Of a DNA stretch of 22,500 bases, positions 10,106-20,220 are shown in pieces. The notes beneath the pieces are model-generated. The model did no database searches, was not told where the DNA came from, and saw only the letters and a program-made list of their open reading frames with translations. Made by a program: the position numbers and the translations under genes. The first letter of the stretch is position 1. Each line of letters opens with the position of its first letter. Origin of the DNA: Strigamia acuminata (lineage: Eukaryota > Arthropoda > Chilopoda > Geophilomorpha > Linotaeniidae); assembly GCA_949358305.1 (NCBI GenBank), contig CASHSZ010000119.1, forward strand, positions 1 to 22,500, written 5' to 3'.

Positions 10106-11463
10106 ACACACACACACAGGTAGTCATCCCAGTAGAACAAAGCAACTTGGACCTGATGAAGGAAGGGTACACGAAGTGGATGTCGAACGTGCGTGACTGA
10201 CTCGCGTCGAGGACTCGATCAATCTATCGATCGAATTGACTCGTTCGTTTTCTTTTTCAGGAAGCCATCGACATGGTGCAACAACGCCCGGTGCTGGATC
10301 TCCTCTTCGGAAAGGACAAAGTCAGGGGCTTGTTTTCCATGCCCGCTTCTTTCCCTTCCCCGCGTCCCTCTCCTCTCGCTGGTACCTTTCGCATTGCCCC
10401 CGCTGCTGCAACTGCTCTTCGCACCGCCGAGCAACGCGCCAAATCCGCCGCCGAGCAACGCGCCAAATCCGCCGCCGAGCAACGCGCCAAATCCGCCGCC
10501 GAGCAACGCGCCAAATCCGCCGCCGAGCAACGCGCCAAATCCGCCGCCGAGCAACGCGCCAAATCCGCCGCCGAGCAACGCGCCAAATCCGCCGCCGAGC
10601 AACGCGCCAAATCCGCCGCCGAGCAACGCGCCAAATCCGCCGCCGAGCAACGCGCCAAATCCGCCGCCGAGCAACGCGCCAAATCCGCCGCCGAGCAACG
10701 CGCCAAATCCGCCGCCGAGCAACGCGCCAAATCCGCCGCCGAGCAACGTGCCAAACCCACCACCGAGCAACGCGCCAAATCTACTGTTGTTGCCGCTAAA
10801 CACGCCGGATCCATTAAACGTGCAGACGACAATAGCAACAGCAGCAGCAGCAGCGGCGGCGACGACGACGGCGCCGAGGACAGTGGTGCCGACCTCTTCA
10901 CCGGCGCCCGCCCCGATCGTGGTGCCGGTGCCGGTGCCACCAGCAAGTCCCGAGAATACGACGTCGACCTCTCGCGCGATCCCATCACCGTACGCGGCTT
11001 CACTTTCGTGCGTAGTCGGGTACCCGGCATCCCGCTCGTCCGCGACGACGACGATGATGAGGAACGCGCTCGCCGCGAAGTCCGCAAGAAGAACCGCGCG
11101 AAGGTAGAGTGCGAAGGCCAAATGATCCGCGCACAGAGTCGCGAGATACAGCGTCGGCGAGAAAGTGAGTTCGAACTCGAACACGCCGAACACGAGCCCT
11201 CGCCCGGGCACAGTCGCGGCACCGGGTCGCGGTCGCGGTCGCGGTCGCGGTCGCAATCGCGGTCGCAGTCGCAGTCGCGGTCGCAGTCGCAGTCGCGGTC
11301 GCGGTCGCGATCGCAGTCGCGGTCGCGGTCGCAGTCGAAGGAGTCGCGATCGAAGGAGTCGCAGTCGCAGTCGTGGTCGCAGTCGCGGTCATCTTCTTCG
11401 CGGCCGTTTTCGCAACCGTTCAAGGTAAGAAACGAAAAATCTCGTCCCGTATTGTCTCGTTTT

Positions 11464-11494
<31 letters not shown>

Positions 11495-11758
11495 CGTATC
11501 CGTTCACAAATTCGCTCGTTTCAAATTTCAGACGTCCCTGTATCGCCACGATCGGAGTGGTGCCGCTGGCTCCAAGGCAACCGGTTGCGACAGTATCTAC
11601 TGTCTCGGGGTGGCCGACCCGCGGATCAAATGCTCCGAGTGTTTATGCTCGGTGCACGAAGAGTGCGTGGGGCGGCCGTGGACCAAACGACTCGGCCGAA
11701 GCGAAGGTTTTGTCTGCAGCGGTTGTCGCGACGAACCCCTCTGCTCCAAACTGCGGTA

Positions 11759-11789
<31 letters not shown>

Positions 11790-12341
11790 TTGTTGATCGT
11801 TTTTCGTTCGTCGAACTAATCCCGAATTTCTCTCGCAGGTGCTCCGTCTACACGACCAAAGAGGGCCTGGCCCGCAAAGAGCACGCTTGCTACCGGCACA
11901 TCGCGAATGTCCTCCGAGGCGAGTCGGCGAGTTGGCGGATGAGCGCGTTTAAAGGGACCACCAGCGCGCGAGAAGACCTGGTGACGGACCAACACGAGGC
12001 GTTGATCAGAGACAAGGCGGTGGTACGGGTTAACGAATCGTTCGCTCGTTCGTTTGTTTGTTCGCTCGTTTAAATTTCCATTCACGTTTCAGAGTCGATG
12101 GCTGGTTCGCAAGATCGAGGGTCTCTACGAAGCGGAGGTCGGTTTGCTTCCACCGAAAGGCATTCCCCGCATGCCGCCGGATCGTCTCGCGACGATAGTG
12201 CCCAAGGTCCTGGTCCCGGAGTACATGGTCCGGTTGATCGCGGCAACGGAGGATATCGACCGAGACCACGCGGAGTTTCTATTGGAATACTGTGACCGTC
12301 CGCCGTATGCACTCGACGACCGGAGCTTCGAGTCGGTGTGA
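8726..12341 (+). CDS. Gene B: zinc-finger / Arg-Ser-rich / PHD-like protein, 964 aa, nine exons
   Basis: Not recognised as a named gene. Exons: 8726-8946, 9013-9316, 9389-9634, 9731-9964, 10120-10188, 10261-11424, 11532-11755, 11839-12022 and 12093-12341. All introns are GT-AG and the frame stays open to TGA. The start follows an in-frame TGA (8714) and has a good context (AAAATGG). Residues 74-110 are Asp/Asn/Gly-rich, and about 125-155 form a short coiled coil. C2H2-like finger 1 is C186, C189, H227, H232 with an Asp/Gly insert; finger 2 is C269, C272, H282, H287. Residues 415-534 are 15 copies of the octapeptide EQRAKSAA. About 680-740 is Arg/Ser/Gln-rich. Residues 765-811 fit the C4HC3 spacing of a PHD finger (C765, C770, C780, C783, H788, C791, C808, C811), though the first pair is wider than usual. 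A nuclear chromatin or RNA-linked role is inferred only. Exon 6 is the least certain, because its repeats are open in several frames. Confidence 0.75.
10025..10119 (+). repeat. (CT)n and (CA)n microsatellite forming the 3' end of a gene B intron
   Basis: About 75 bp of CT repeat, then CACACACACACAG. The repeat serves as polypyrimidine tract, and the last CACAG supplies the acceptor of exon 5. Confidence 0.85.
10429..10788 (+). repeat. 24-bp coding minisatellite, 15 copies, in exon 6 of gene B
   Basis: Unit GAGCAACGCGCCAAATCCGC plus CGCC. The first 13 copies appear identical; the last two (from 10741 and 10765) carry substitutions. The period is 8 codons, so copy-number change leaves the frame intact. 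In the frame joined to the neighbouring exons it encodes EQRAKSAA. Confidence 0.9.
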
Positions 12342-12490
12342 GCGAGCGAGCGAGCGAGCGAGCGACCGACCGACTTAGAACGACCGACCGACCGACCGAC
12401 CAACCGACTTAGAACGAACGACCGACCAACCGACTTAGAACGACCGACCGACCGATTGACCGACCGACCGACCGACCGACTTAGAATGAC
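12342..12490. repeat. CGACTTAGAA / (CGAC)n minisatellite after gene B
   Basis: Starts right after the gene B stop with (GAGC)n, then (GACC)n blocks punctuated by CGACTTAGAA four times (near 12370, 12407, 12430 and 12478). Probably 3' UTR or just downstream DNA. Confidence 0.75.
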
Positions 12491-12599
12491 GCGAGCTGGA
12501 CAGGCAGACAGCGAGCGAGCGAGGTGGACGACCGAACGCGCGAGCGACATCGACGACGTCGTCCGCGACCTATTTATTTATTTTTTTTATTTATTTTTT

Positions 12600-12678
<79 letters not shown>

Positions 12679-13012
12679 TTTTTCTCCATTCGTTCATTCA
12701 TTCGTTCACCCATTCATTTATTTATTTGTTTATGTATACATACATACATACATATACACATGTATATATATACATTTTGTTGTTGTGTTATCTGCTCTCT
12801 CGAATAAATCAGCGAGTAAACCACACGCCTCGCCTCTCTCTCTCTTCATTTCTTCTCAAAAACGTTCAAATCAACCTACGAGGTTGAAACAAACAAAAAA
12901 GAAAGAAACCCGAAGTAAAGTAAAGTAAAGTAAAGTAAAGTAAAGTAAAGTAGAGTAGAGTAGAGTAGAGTAGAGTAGAGTAGAGTAGAGTAGAGTAGAG
13001 TAGAGTAAATAG
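12491..13012. repeat. Intergenic microsatellites
   Basis: An extended (TTTA)n run (about 12570-12680), an ATAC run (12735-12775), an AATAAA at about 12804 that could be a polyadenylation signal for gene B, and a pentamer run (GTAAA)n turning into (GTAGA)n (about 12915-13008) that abuts the first SINE-like unit. No gene seen. Confidence 0.8.
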
Positions 13013-13300
13013 AGCACTCGAACCGAAAGCGACGAAATTCCAGACGACCACGAAGACGCTTTATCTTCGGCCCCGGGTGGCCGAGCGGGCAGGGTGACCT
13101 GCCGCACGGAGCTGGTGACCGAAGGTTCGCGTCCCGCTCTCCCCCGACTTTTCGTTGGCAACATTGAATGATTGATTTGTATTAGTTGGTTTATTATACT
13201 GTGACAAGTTCTTGAAAATACTACTCTTCCGCAAGACTCGCGGGAGGGGGGGTCGAAGGTATCGGCCCTTCTTTATTTTATTTCATTTTATTTTATTCTA
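13013..13300 (+). mobile_element. tRNA-derived SINE-like unit 1 (subfamily 1)
   Basis: Pol III A box TGGCCGAGCGG at 13078-13088 fits the consensus exactly. The B box at 13125-13133 reads GTTCGCGTC, with one substitution. The A-to-B distance suits a class II (Ser/Leu-type) tRNA head. Downstream is a body of about 80 bp, a hairpin (13226-13232 with 13240-13246), GGTCGAAGGTATCGGCCC and a (TTTTA)n tail. A conserved lead (ACTCGAA...GACGAAATTC) precedes the tRNA-like part. The structure points to a retroposon; no target-site duplications were resolved. Confidence 0.75.
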
Positions 13301-13460
13301 TTTTTAATTTTATTTCCACCTACCTATCTACCCGTCTGTTTATTTATTTGTTTATTTATTTGTTTATTTATTTATTTATTTATTTATTTCTTTCTTTCTT
13401 TCTTTCTTTTTTCTTCCTTTCGTCTCTTTTCCTCTCGTTCGTTCGGCCAAAATGAAACGA

Positions 13461-13760
13461 ATACTCGAATCGGAAGCGACGAAATTCTAGACGACCACGA
13501 GGACGCTTTATCTTCGGCCCCGGGTGGCCGAGCGAGTAGAGTGACCTACCGCACGGAGCTGGTGACCGAGAGTTCGAGTCCCGCTCTCCCGACTTTCCGT
13601 TTCTCCGAAATTATTCGGTAACATCTCTTTCTTTCTTCGTAATTACTCGTTATCGTACTAGTGGTTTATTAATACATTCTCATGGGCAATACTCTCCCGC
13701 AAGACCCGCGGGAGGGGGGGTCGAAGGTATCGGCCCTTCTTTATTTTATTTCACTTTATT
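13461..13760 (+). mobile_element. tRNA-derived SINE-like unit 2 (subfamily 1)
   Basis: A box TGGCCGAGCGA at 13525-13535, intact B box GTTCGAGTC at 13572-13580. Perfect 7-bp hairpin CTCCCGC / GCGGGAG (13694-13700 with 13708-13714), then the same GTCGAAGGTATCGGCCC and T-rich tail as unit 1. A box lies 447 bp after that of unit 1. Confidence 0.78.
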
Positions 13761-13873
13761 TTCATTATTTTTTTTTTTCTATTTATTTTTTTTATTTCCA
13801 CCCATTTATCTATTTATTCATTTATTCATTCGCGTCTCTCTTTCGTTCATTTGGCCAAAGTGAAGTAGAATAG

Positions 13874-14170
13874 AGTACTCGAATTGGGGCCGACACAATT
13901 CCAAGCCACTACGAGGGCGGTTTATCTTCGGCCCCGGGTGGCCGAGCGGGTAGGGTGACCTGCCGCACGGAGACGTGGACCGAAAGTTCGAGTCCCGCTC
14001 CCGCCGACTTTTCATTTCACCGATGTTTTCTCAGAAACCCTTCTTCTATGATTGATTTGTTACAAATGAGTACTTTACTAACGCATTCTCATGAATACTA
14101 CTCTCTCGCAAGACCCGCGGGAGGGGGGGTCGAAGGTATCGGCCCTTCTTTATTTTATTCGACCTCCCTC
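13874..14170 (+). mobile_element. tRNA-derived SINE-like unit 3 (subfamily 1)
   Basis: A box TGGCCGAGCGG at 13939-13949, B box GTTCGAGTC at 13986-13994. Hairpin CTCTCGC / GCGGGAG (14103-14109 with 14117-14123) has one G-U pair. A box lies 414 bp after that of unit 2, and the lead and tail are shared, so the three units look like a tandem array. Confidence 0.78.
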
Positions 14171-14535
14171 CTCTCGTTCTTTTATTTTATTTCATTCCAC
14201 TTTTTTATTTTATTTATTTTTTTTACTTATTTCTTTCCATTCTTCTCTCTTTTTATTCATTCATTCATTCATTCATTCATTCATTCATTCATTCATTTAT
14301 TTGGTTCGTTTTGTTTTTATAAATACAGTCCGCGTCGTCAGGTGCCGCTCTACAGAGTTTGCGCCGCAGCAAAACAACACCCATTCCTACCTTTGACCCC
14401 GCTCGACGGCGTCATTCAATCCGCACGCACCATCGTCGAAAAAGAAAGAAAAAGAAACGAGAAACGAGAAATAAACCAATAAAGAAAGACGAGCCAGCCG
14501 ACCGACCAACTTTCCCGGTTCGTGTTTATTAATTT
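14171..14535. other. Intergenic, no gene seen
   Basis: T-rich tail of the third SINE-like unit, an (ATTC)n run (about 14255-14297), and a mixed-composition stretch (14325-14480) ending with AATAAA. No exon could be supported. Confidence 0.55.
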
Positions 14536-14578
14536 ATTAATCAATTAATTGATTAATTGATTGGTTGGCTAAACGACC
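14536..14578 (+). promoter_or_regulatory. Upstream block shared by genes B and C (gene C copy)
   Basis: CAATTAATTGATTAA at 14542-14556 lies mostly inside a 22-bp perfect palindrome (14536-14557). TAAACGACC follows at 14570-14578, starting exactly 43 nt before the ATG of gene C. In gene B the two motifs overlap; here about 13 bp separates them. Confidence 0.35.
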
Positions 14579-14612
14579 GTTTCGTCCGTTCGTTCGTTCG
14601 TTCGTTTAAGCC

Positions 14613-16212
14613 ATGACGGACGGTTTCCCCAAAACGGACGCGGGCGCGCGCGTGTGGGTCGCCGCGACGACGTCGTACCGGCAGGACGTCGGTTTCGCCG
14701 GCGGGACGCCCGGCTACTGCGGTCGCTGCGTGCCGAGCAGCTCGGAGTTCGATTACTTCGAGGAGCTGTTCGGCGAGGCGGCCCGTTTCATCGTGACCGC
14801 GACGAATCGAGCCATCCGGAGAGAGGCGAGAGAGGAGGAAATGGCGCGAGCGCAGGTGCCGAGAAAAAAACAACGGTGACGATCCGCGACACTCACTCTC
14901 ACGCTCGTTTTCGTTTTCGTTTTCGTTCTAGGTGCTCGCCGCGTCGCGGCCACGGCCACGAGGTCCAAAGTCCAGACGAACGACGGCGGCGACGACGACG
15001 ACGACTGCTGCCGGTGGGAGCGTCGTGGCCGTTGCCGGTGGCAGCGGCACCCGACCCGGGGCGCGGTGCGCGGACCTGAGGGTGCGCCTCACCGCGGGCG
15101 ACCGGGGGGCGGCCGACGCGGCCGCTCGACGACAATTAGCCCTTCCTCCCCTTCCTCCTCCTCCTCCTCCTCCTCCTCCTCCTCCTCCTCTTCCTCGGCA
15201 GAGGGCACGTGGGCCGGTTCGACCCCTGGCGCTGGACGAGCTGTACGCGTACCTGGGCATTCTCGTGCTCACCGGTTACAACCGACAGCCCGAACTGCGC
15301 CACTACTGGCAGGGCGACAGGCCCGGCGATCTCGGCGCGCCGGCCGTCCGACGAGCGATGACGCGCCAACGGTTCGAAGAGGTTTCGCGTTATCTCCACT
15401 ACAGCACGCAGCCGTCGTACCAGCGGCTGCGCGTTGGCGGGTCGGCGGCCGGCTCCGACGGCGGCAGCACGACGGGAGAGAGGGCGGCGTTCTTGAAGGA
15501 ACGCGAACGAGACGACGGCACGACGAAAGTCCGTTTGTTCGCCGATCTGGTGAACAAGCGCTTTCGCGCGTGCCGCGAGCCCAGCCAAACTCTCTGCGTC
15601 GACGAATCGATGATCGCCTACCGGGGTCGATCGGAGATGAAGGTGCGTGCGGGGGTCGCCCTCCGATCTCGTTTTTCTCTAACGTTCGTTCTTTCTTTCT
15701 TTCTTTCTTTCTTTCTTTAACGTTCTTCCCAGGTCCGTCAACCGGCCAAGCCCATCAAATGGGGCTTCGAGTTGTTCACACTATGCGACGCGGGCACCGC
15801 CTACGTGCTGAACGACGAGGCGCACATCGGCAAACGCGCCAAAATGTTCTTCGACCCGGACGAGGAGCCGGAGCCAGAGTGAGTCACTTCGTCGTCGCTG
15901 TTTCTCTCCTTCGTTCTCACAATTCCTTCTTTTTCTTTTCTCTTTTTTTCGTTTCCAGGTACCCGGGCAGCATCATCGGACGCATCGTCGTCTACGTCGC
16001 CAGGCACTACCTCGGCAAAGGGCACACGATTGCGTGCGACAATCGATTCACGTCCGCCGTGCTGTTCGAGCACCTCTTTGCCCGCCACAACACAATGGCC
16101 GTCGGGACGCTGCGGTCCAACGCGGCCCAAATGCCGCCCGACCTCCCGGACCCCAAGCGGTACCGAGCCAACGCGAGAGGTAAACCGCCCGCTCGCTCTT
16201 CGCATCGTCGGC

Positions 16213-16300
<88 letters not shown>

Positions 16301-17025
16301 CGATTGATTGATTGATTTCACTTCTTTTTTATTCATAGGCGATTTCCTGCATCGTCAGAGTGGCCGACTGTTGCTTACCTGGTGGAGGGACACGACGACC
16401 GTGAGTCTGCTCAGCACGAACGTCGACCCGTTGGCGGCGCCCGGGCACGTCTCCCGTCGCATCGGCGGCAACAGGGTGGACGTCCGTTGCCCGGCGCCCG
16501 CGCTTTCGTACACGCGCAATTTCCACTGGGTGGACGTGCTGAACAGGCTGGTCTCCTCGTTCCGCATCGGGCGCCGTTCCCCGTACTGGCACCGGTACTT
16601 CTTCTTCCACAAGCTGAACCAAGGTGAGCGGGGCGCCGTTTGCCACCGATTAATCCGTCGCTAATTAATTCTCGCTTCTCTTCTCTTCTCTTCTTCCAGT
16701 GTGCGTCAACGCCCGAATCAATATGCTCGAGGCGACCTCGGGCGCGCGAGGCGGCCGATCGCAGCTGCAGTTCAGGAGAGCGCTCGCCACCCAACTCGTG
16801 TCTCGACGGGAGGGGGCCGTGCCGGGCGCGGCCCCCGCGCCCGGCGGACCCGTCGTCCACCGGCTCGAACACACGTCCAAGAGCAAGCGGTGCAAGGTGT
16901 GTTACGTGCGCCGCAAGGAACGGCACGAGAGCAGTTGGTGGTGCGTCCCCTGCGAAATCAACCTGTGCCGGCCGAAACACGGTCGCGATTGTTTTCAGAT
17001 CCACGTGGCCGGCGCGGACAAGTGA
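14613..17025 (+). CDS. Gene C: piggyBac-family transposase (DDE_Tnp_1_7), multi-exon
   Basis: piggyBac transposases cut and paste DNA at TTAA sites. Preferred model, 603 aa: exons 14613-14855, 14932-15081, 15202-15642, 15733-15878, 15959-16179, 16339-16623 and 16700-17025, all GT-AG with the frame held. Residues about 45-75 match the family's N-terminal helix (TNRAIRREAR), and LDELYAYLGILVLTGYN starts the core. The catalytic Asp residues are D265 (CVDES), D354 (ACDNRFTS) and D466 (HWVDVLNR). The further Asp conserved three residues after the third is Asn469. The C-terminal Cys-rich domain (about C560-H598) has paired CxxC motifs. The segment 15082-15201 could be retained (643 aa with a poly-Pro run). 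Exon 14932-15081 could be skipped (553 aa), which fits family spacing better. All three variants are in frame. Terminal inverted repeats ending at TTAA were not found, and family members carried by transposons often lack introns, so a host-adopted gene is possible. The upstream AG lies 2 nt before the ATG. Confidence 0.9.
16213..16317 (+). repeat. (TTGA)n microsatellite filling a transposase intron
   Basis: About 105 bp of GATT repeat, with one GATC interruption, occupying most of the intron 16180-16338. Each repeat contains TTGAT, which fits the loose animal branch-point consensus YTNAY. The repeat is followed by a pyrimidine tract and TTCATAG. Confidence 0.9.
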
Positions 17026-17353
17026 CCGCGACGTTTCCACGACCGAGCGCGCGCCGACGCTCGGGCGGCCAACCGGCCGGTTAATTTTGTTTTATTTCAT
17101 TCCTCCATTTGCCAGAACGCGGCGGAGTAGTTTTGTTTGTTTTGCTTATTTATTTATTTATTCATTTATTCCATTTTTTTTGTAAGTTAATTTTATTATT
17201 TATTAACAAAGGCAACAATGACGACGTATTGTCGATGCCGACAAAGAAAAAGAAAAAAAAGAAAACAAACGAACAAATCAATAAAAACGAACAAAAACAG
17301 ACAAGTGAAACGAAAACGTGTGAATTAATTAGCTCGATCGGCCAACCAATCAA
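17026..17353. other. Convergent intergenic region between genes C and D
   Basis: Genes C (plus) and D (minus) end facing each other 328 bp apart. The stretch holds a GC-rich start, TTTATT repeats, an A-rich AAAGAAAA tract (17240-17300) and AT-rich DNA. No exon or hairpin stood out. Confidence 0.6.
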
Positions 17354-18928
<1,575 letters not shown>

Positions 18929-18940
18929 CTGAAAATGGCG
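18929..18940 (-). promoter_or_regulatory. Splice-acceptor-like site abutting the ATG of gene D
   Basis: CCATTTTCAG on the minus strand is followed directly by the ATG. It fits a trans-splice acceptor or the 3' end of a leader intron. Confidence 0.45.
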
Positions 18941-19231
18941 TCGAGAGAAAAAATCTGCCGCGTGGCCGGAAAAAGTGTACCCTCTCTCGCGGATGCGACT
19001 GTCTGTCTGTCTGTCAGTCAGTCAGTCAGTCAGTCAGTCAGTCAGTCCGTCAGCTGACGACACGAAAAATAAAAAACAAACGAGCAAACGAACGAACAAA
19101 TAAATAATAGTAATAATAATAATAATAATAATAATTATTAAACAAAAAATAATTAATAACCGGTAACTAATTAACGACGATTAACAACGGCGAGAATGAA
19201 TGGTAACGACGGCGAACGTTGTGTTGTCGTT
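18941..19231. other. Intergenic upstream of gene D, microsatellites
   Basis: A (GTCT)n to (GTCA)n run (19000-19047), an (AAT)n run (about 19106-19140) and AT-rich DNA. No gene seen. It should contain the promoter of gene D, but no element is identifiable. Confidence 0.6.
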
Positions 19232-19520
19232 GAAATTGGCGGCGCTTTATCATCGGCCCCGAGTGGCCGAGCGGGCAGGGTGACCTGCCGCACGGAGCTG
19301 GTGACCGAGGGTTCGAGTCCCGCTTCCCGCCGATTTTTCATTTCTGGCAAAAACTGTATCACAGAAACACTTATATCTATCTTAACATTGTCGTGTCTAT
19401 TGCACGGTTGTGCGCCATTCTTTCTCTTCAGATAGTGAGGCACACTCTCTCGCGAGGTTGCGAGAGGGTGGGGGGGAGTCGGAAGATTCGGCTCTCCTTT
19501 TGTTTTTATTTTTTTCGTTC
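19232..19520 (+). mobile_element. tRNA-derived SINE-like unit 4 (subfamily 2)
   Basis: A box TGGCCGAGCGG at 19264-19274, B box GTTCGAGTC at 19311-19319. The tRNA-like head matches subfamily 1, but the body and tail differ: the hairpin is CTCTCGC / GCGAGAG (19447-19453 with 19460-19466), followed by a G-rich run, GATTCGGCTCTCC and a TTTTTA-type tail. Confidence 0.75.
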
Positions 19521-19659
19521 ATATTTTTGTTTTTATTTCTATTCTTTTTCTCTTCTCTTCTCTTCTTTTTTTTTCTTCTCTTTTCTTTTTTTTTTGTTTT
19601 TTCCTCCCCGAGATTCGAACGGGGCTGCCGAGTCGAGTTGGGTTAAAACAGAAAAGGAA

Positions 19660-20000
19660 GAAATTCGAAGCGACGAAATTCTAGACGGCCACGAGGACGG
19701 TTTATCTTCGGGCCCGGGTGGCCGAGCGGGCAGGGTGACCTGCCGCACGGAGTTGGTGACCGAGAGTTCGAGTCCCGCTCCCGCCGACTTTTCATTTCCG
19801 ACAAAGCTGTATTGTCAAACACGCATTCACAGCATTTCAGTTGATATTGCCAAATATTGTGCCGTTCCAGTTTGGTCCCTTATTATTTCGAGATGGTGAT
19901 GATGAACACTCTCCCGCGGGGTTGCGAGGGGGTGGGGGAGAGTCGAAAGATTCGGTTCTCCTTTTGTTTTTATTTTTATTTTTATTTTTATTTTTATTTA
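19660..20000 (+). mobile_element. tRNA-derived SINE-like unit 5 (subfamily 2)
   Basis: A box at 19719-19729, B box at 19766-19774, 455 bp after unit 4. Tail ends GATTCGGTTCTCC, then (TTTTTA)n. The hairpin (19911-19917 with 19924-19930) carries one C-A mismatch, so this copy looks more decayed. Lead sequence (GACGAAATTCTAGACG) is shared with subfamily 1. Confidence 0.75.
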
Positions 20001-20220
20001 TTTTGTTTTATTTTGTTTTATTTTTTATTTTTTAATTTTCAATTTTATTTTATTTTTCTCCCCCCCGTCGATCATCGTCACCACCGTCTCGTGTGGCGGT
20101 CGGGTGAAAAGAAAAAAAAAAGAAAACCCTTTGCATCACCTCACCGCGATGTGCCGGAAGGGCGTCTGAGAACCCACTCGCCCATTCTCAGCGGCCGCAT
20201 TTTCCAATTTTCGCCACCGG
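20001..20220. other. Intergenic upstream of gene E
   Basis: The T-rich end of the fifth SINE-like unit, then mixed sequence. CCCATTCTCAG at about 20181-20191 resembles an acceptor 30 nt before the ATG of gene E. Confidence 0.5.

Noticed and set aside
9155-10123. The unspliced 322-residue frame over exons 2-4 of gene B
   Set aside because: It reads through introns as Phe runs and Ser-Leu repeats from (CT)n; the spliced model removes exactly these stretches.
10219-11549. Long minus-strand frames and alternative plus frames across exon 6 of gene B (Pro/Asn and Gly/Leu repeats)
   Set aside because: The 24-bp and TCGCGG-type repeats are open in most frames. Only one frame joins to exons on both sides through canonical splice sites.
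13064-13150. The tRNA-like heads as functional tRNA genes
   Set aside because: A and B boxes are good, but a full cloverleaf with an acceptor stem could not be paired, and each head sits in a longer repeated unit with a T-rich tail.
14557-17353. 13-bp inverted repeat TTGATTGGTTGGC at 14557-14569 and 17341-17353, as possible terminal repeats of the piggyBac element
   Set aside because: It does not abut TTAA in the expected way, the right copy touches the stop codon of gene D, and GATT/GGTT simple repeats are everywhere in this window, so chance is likely.
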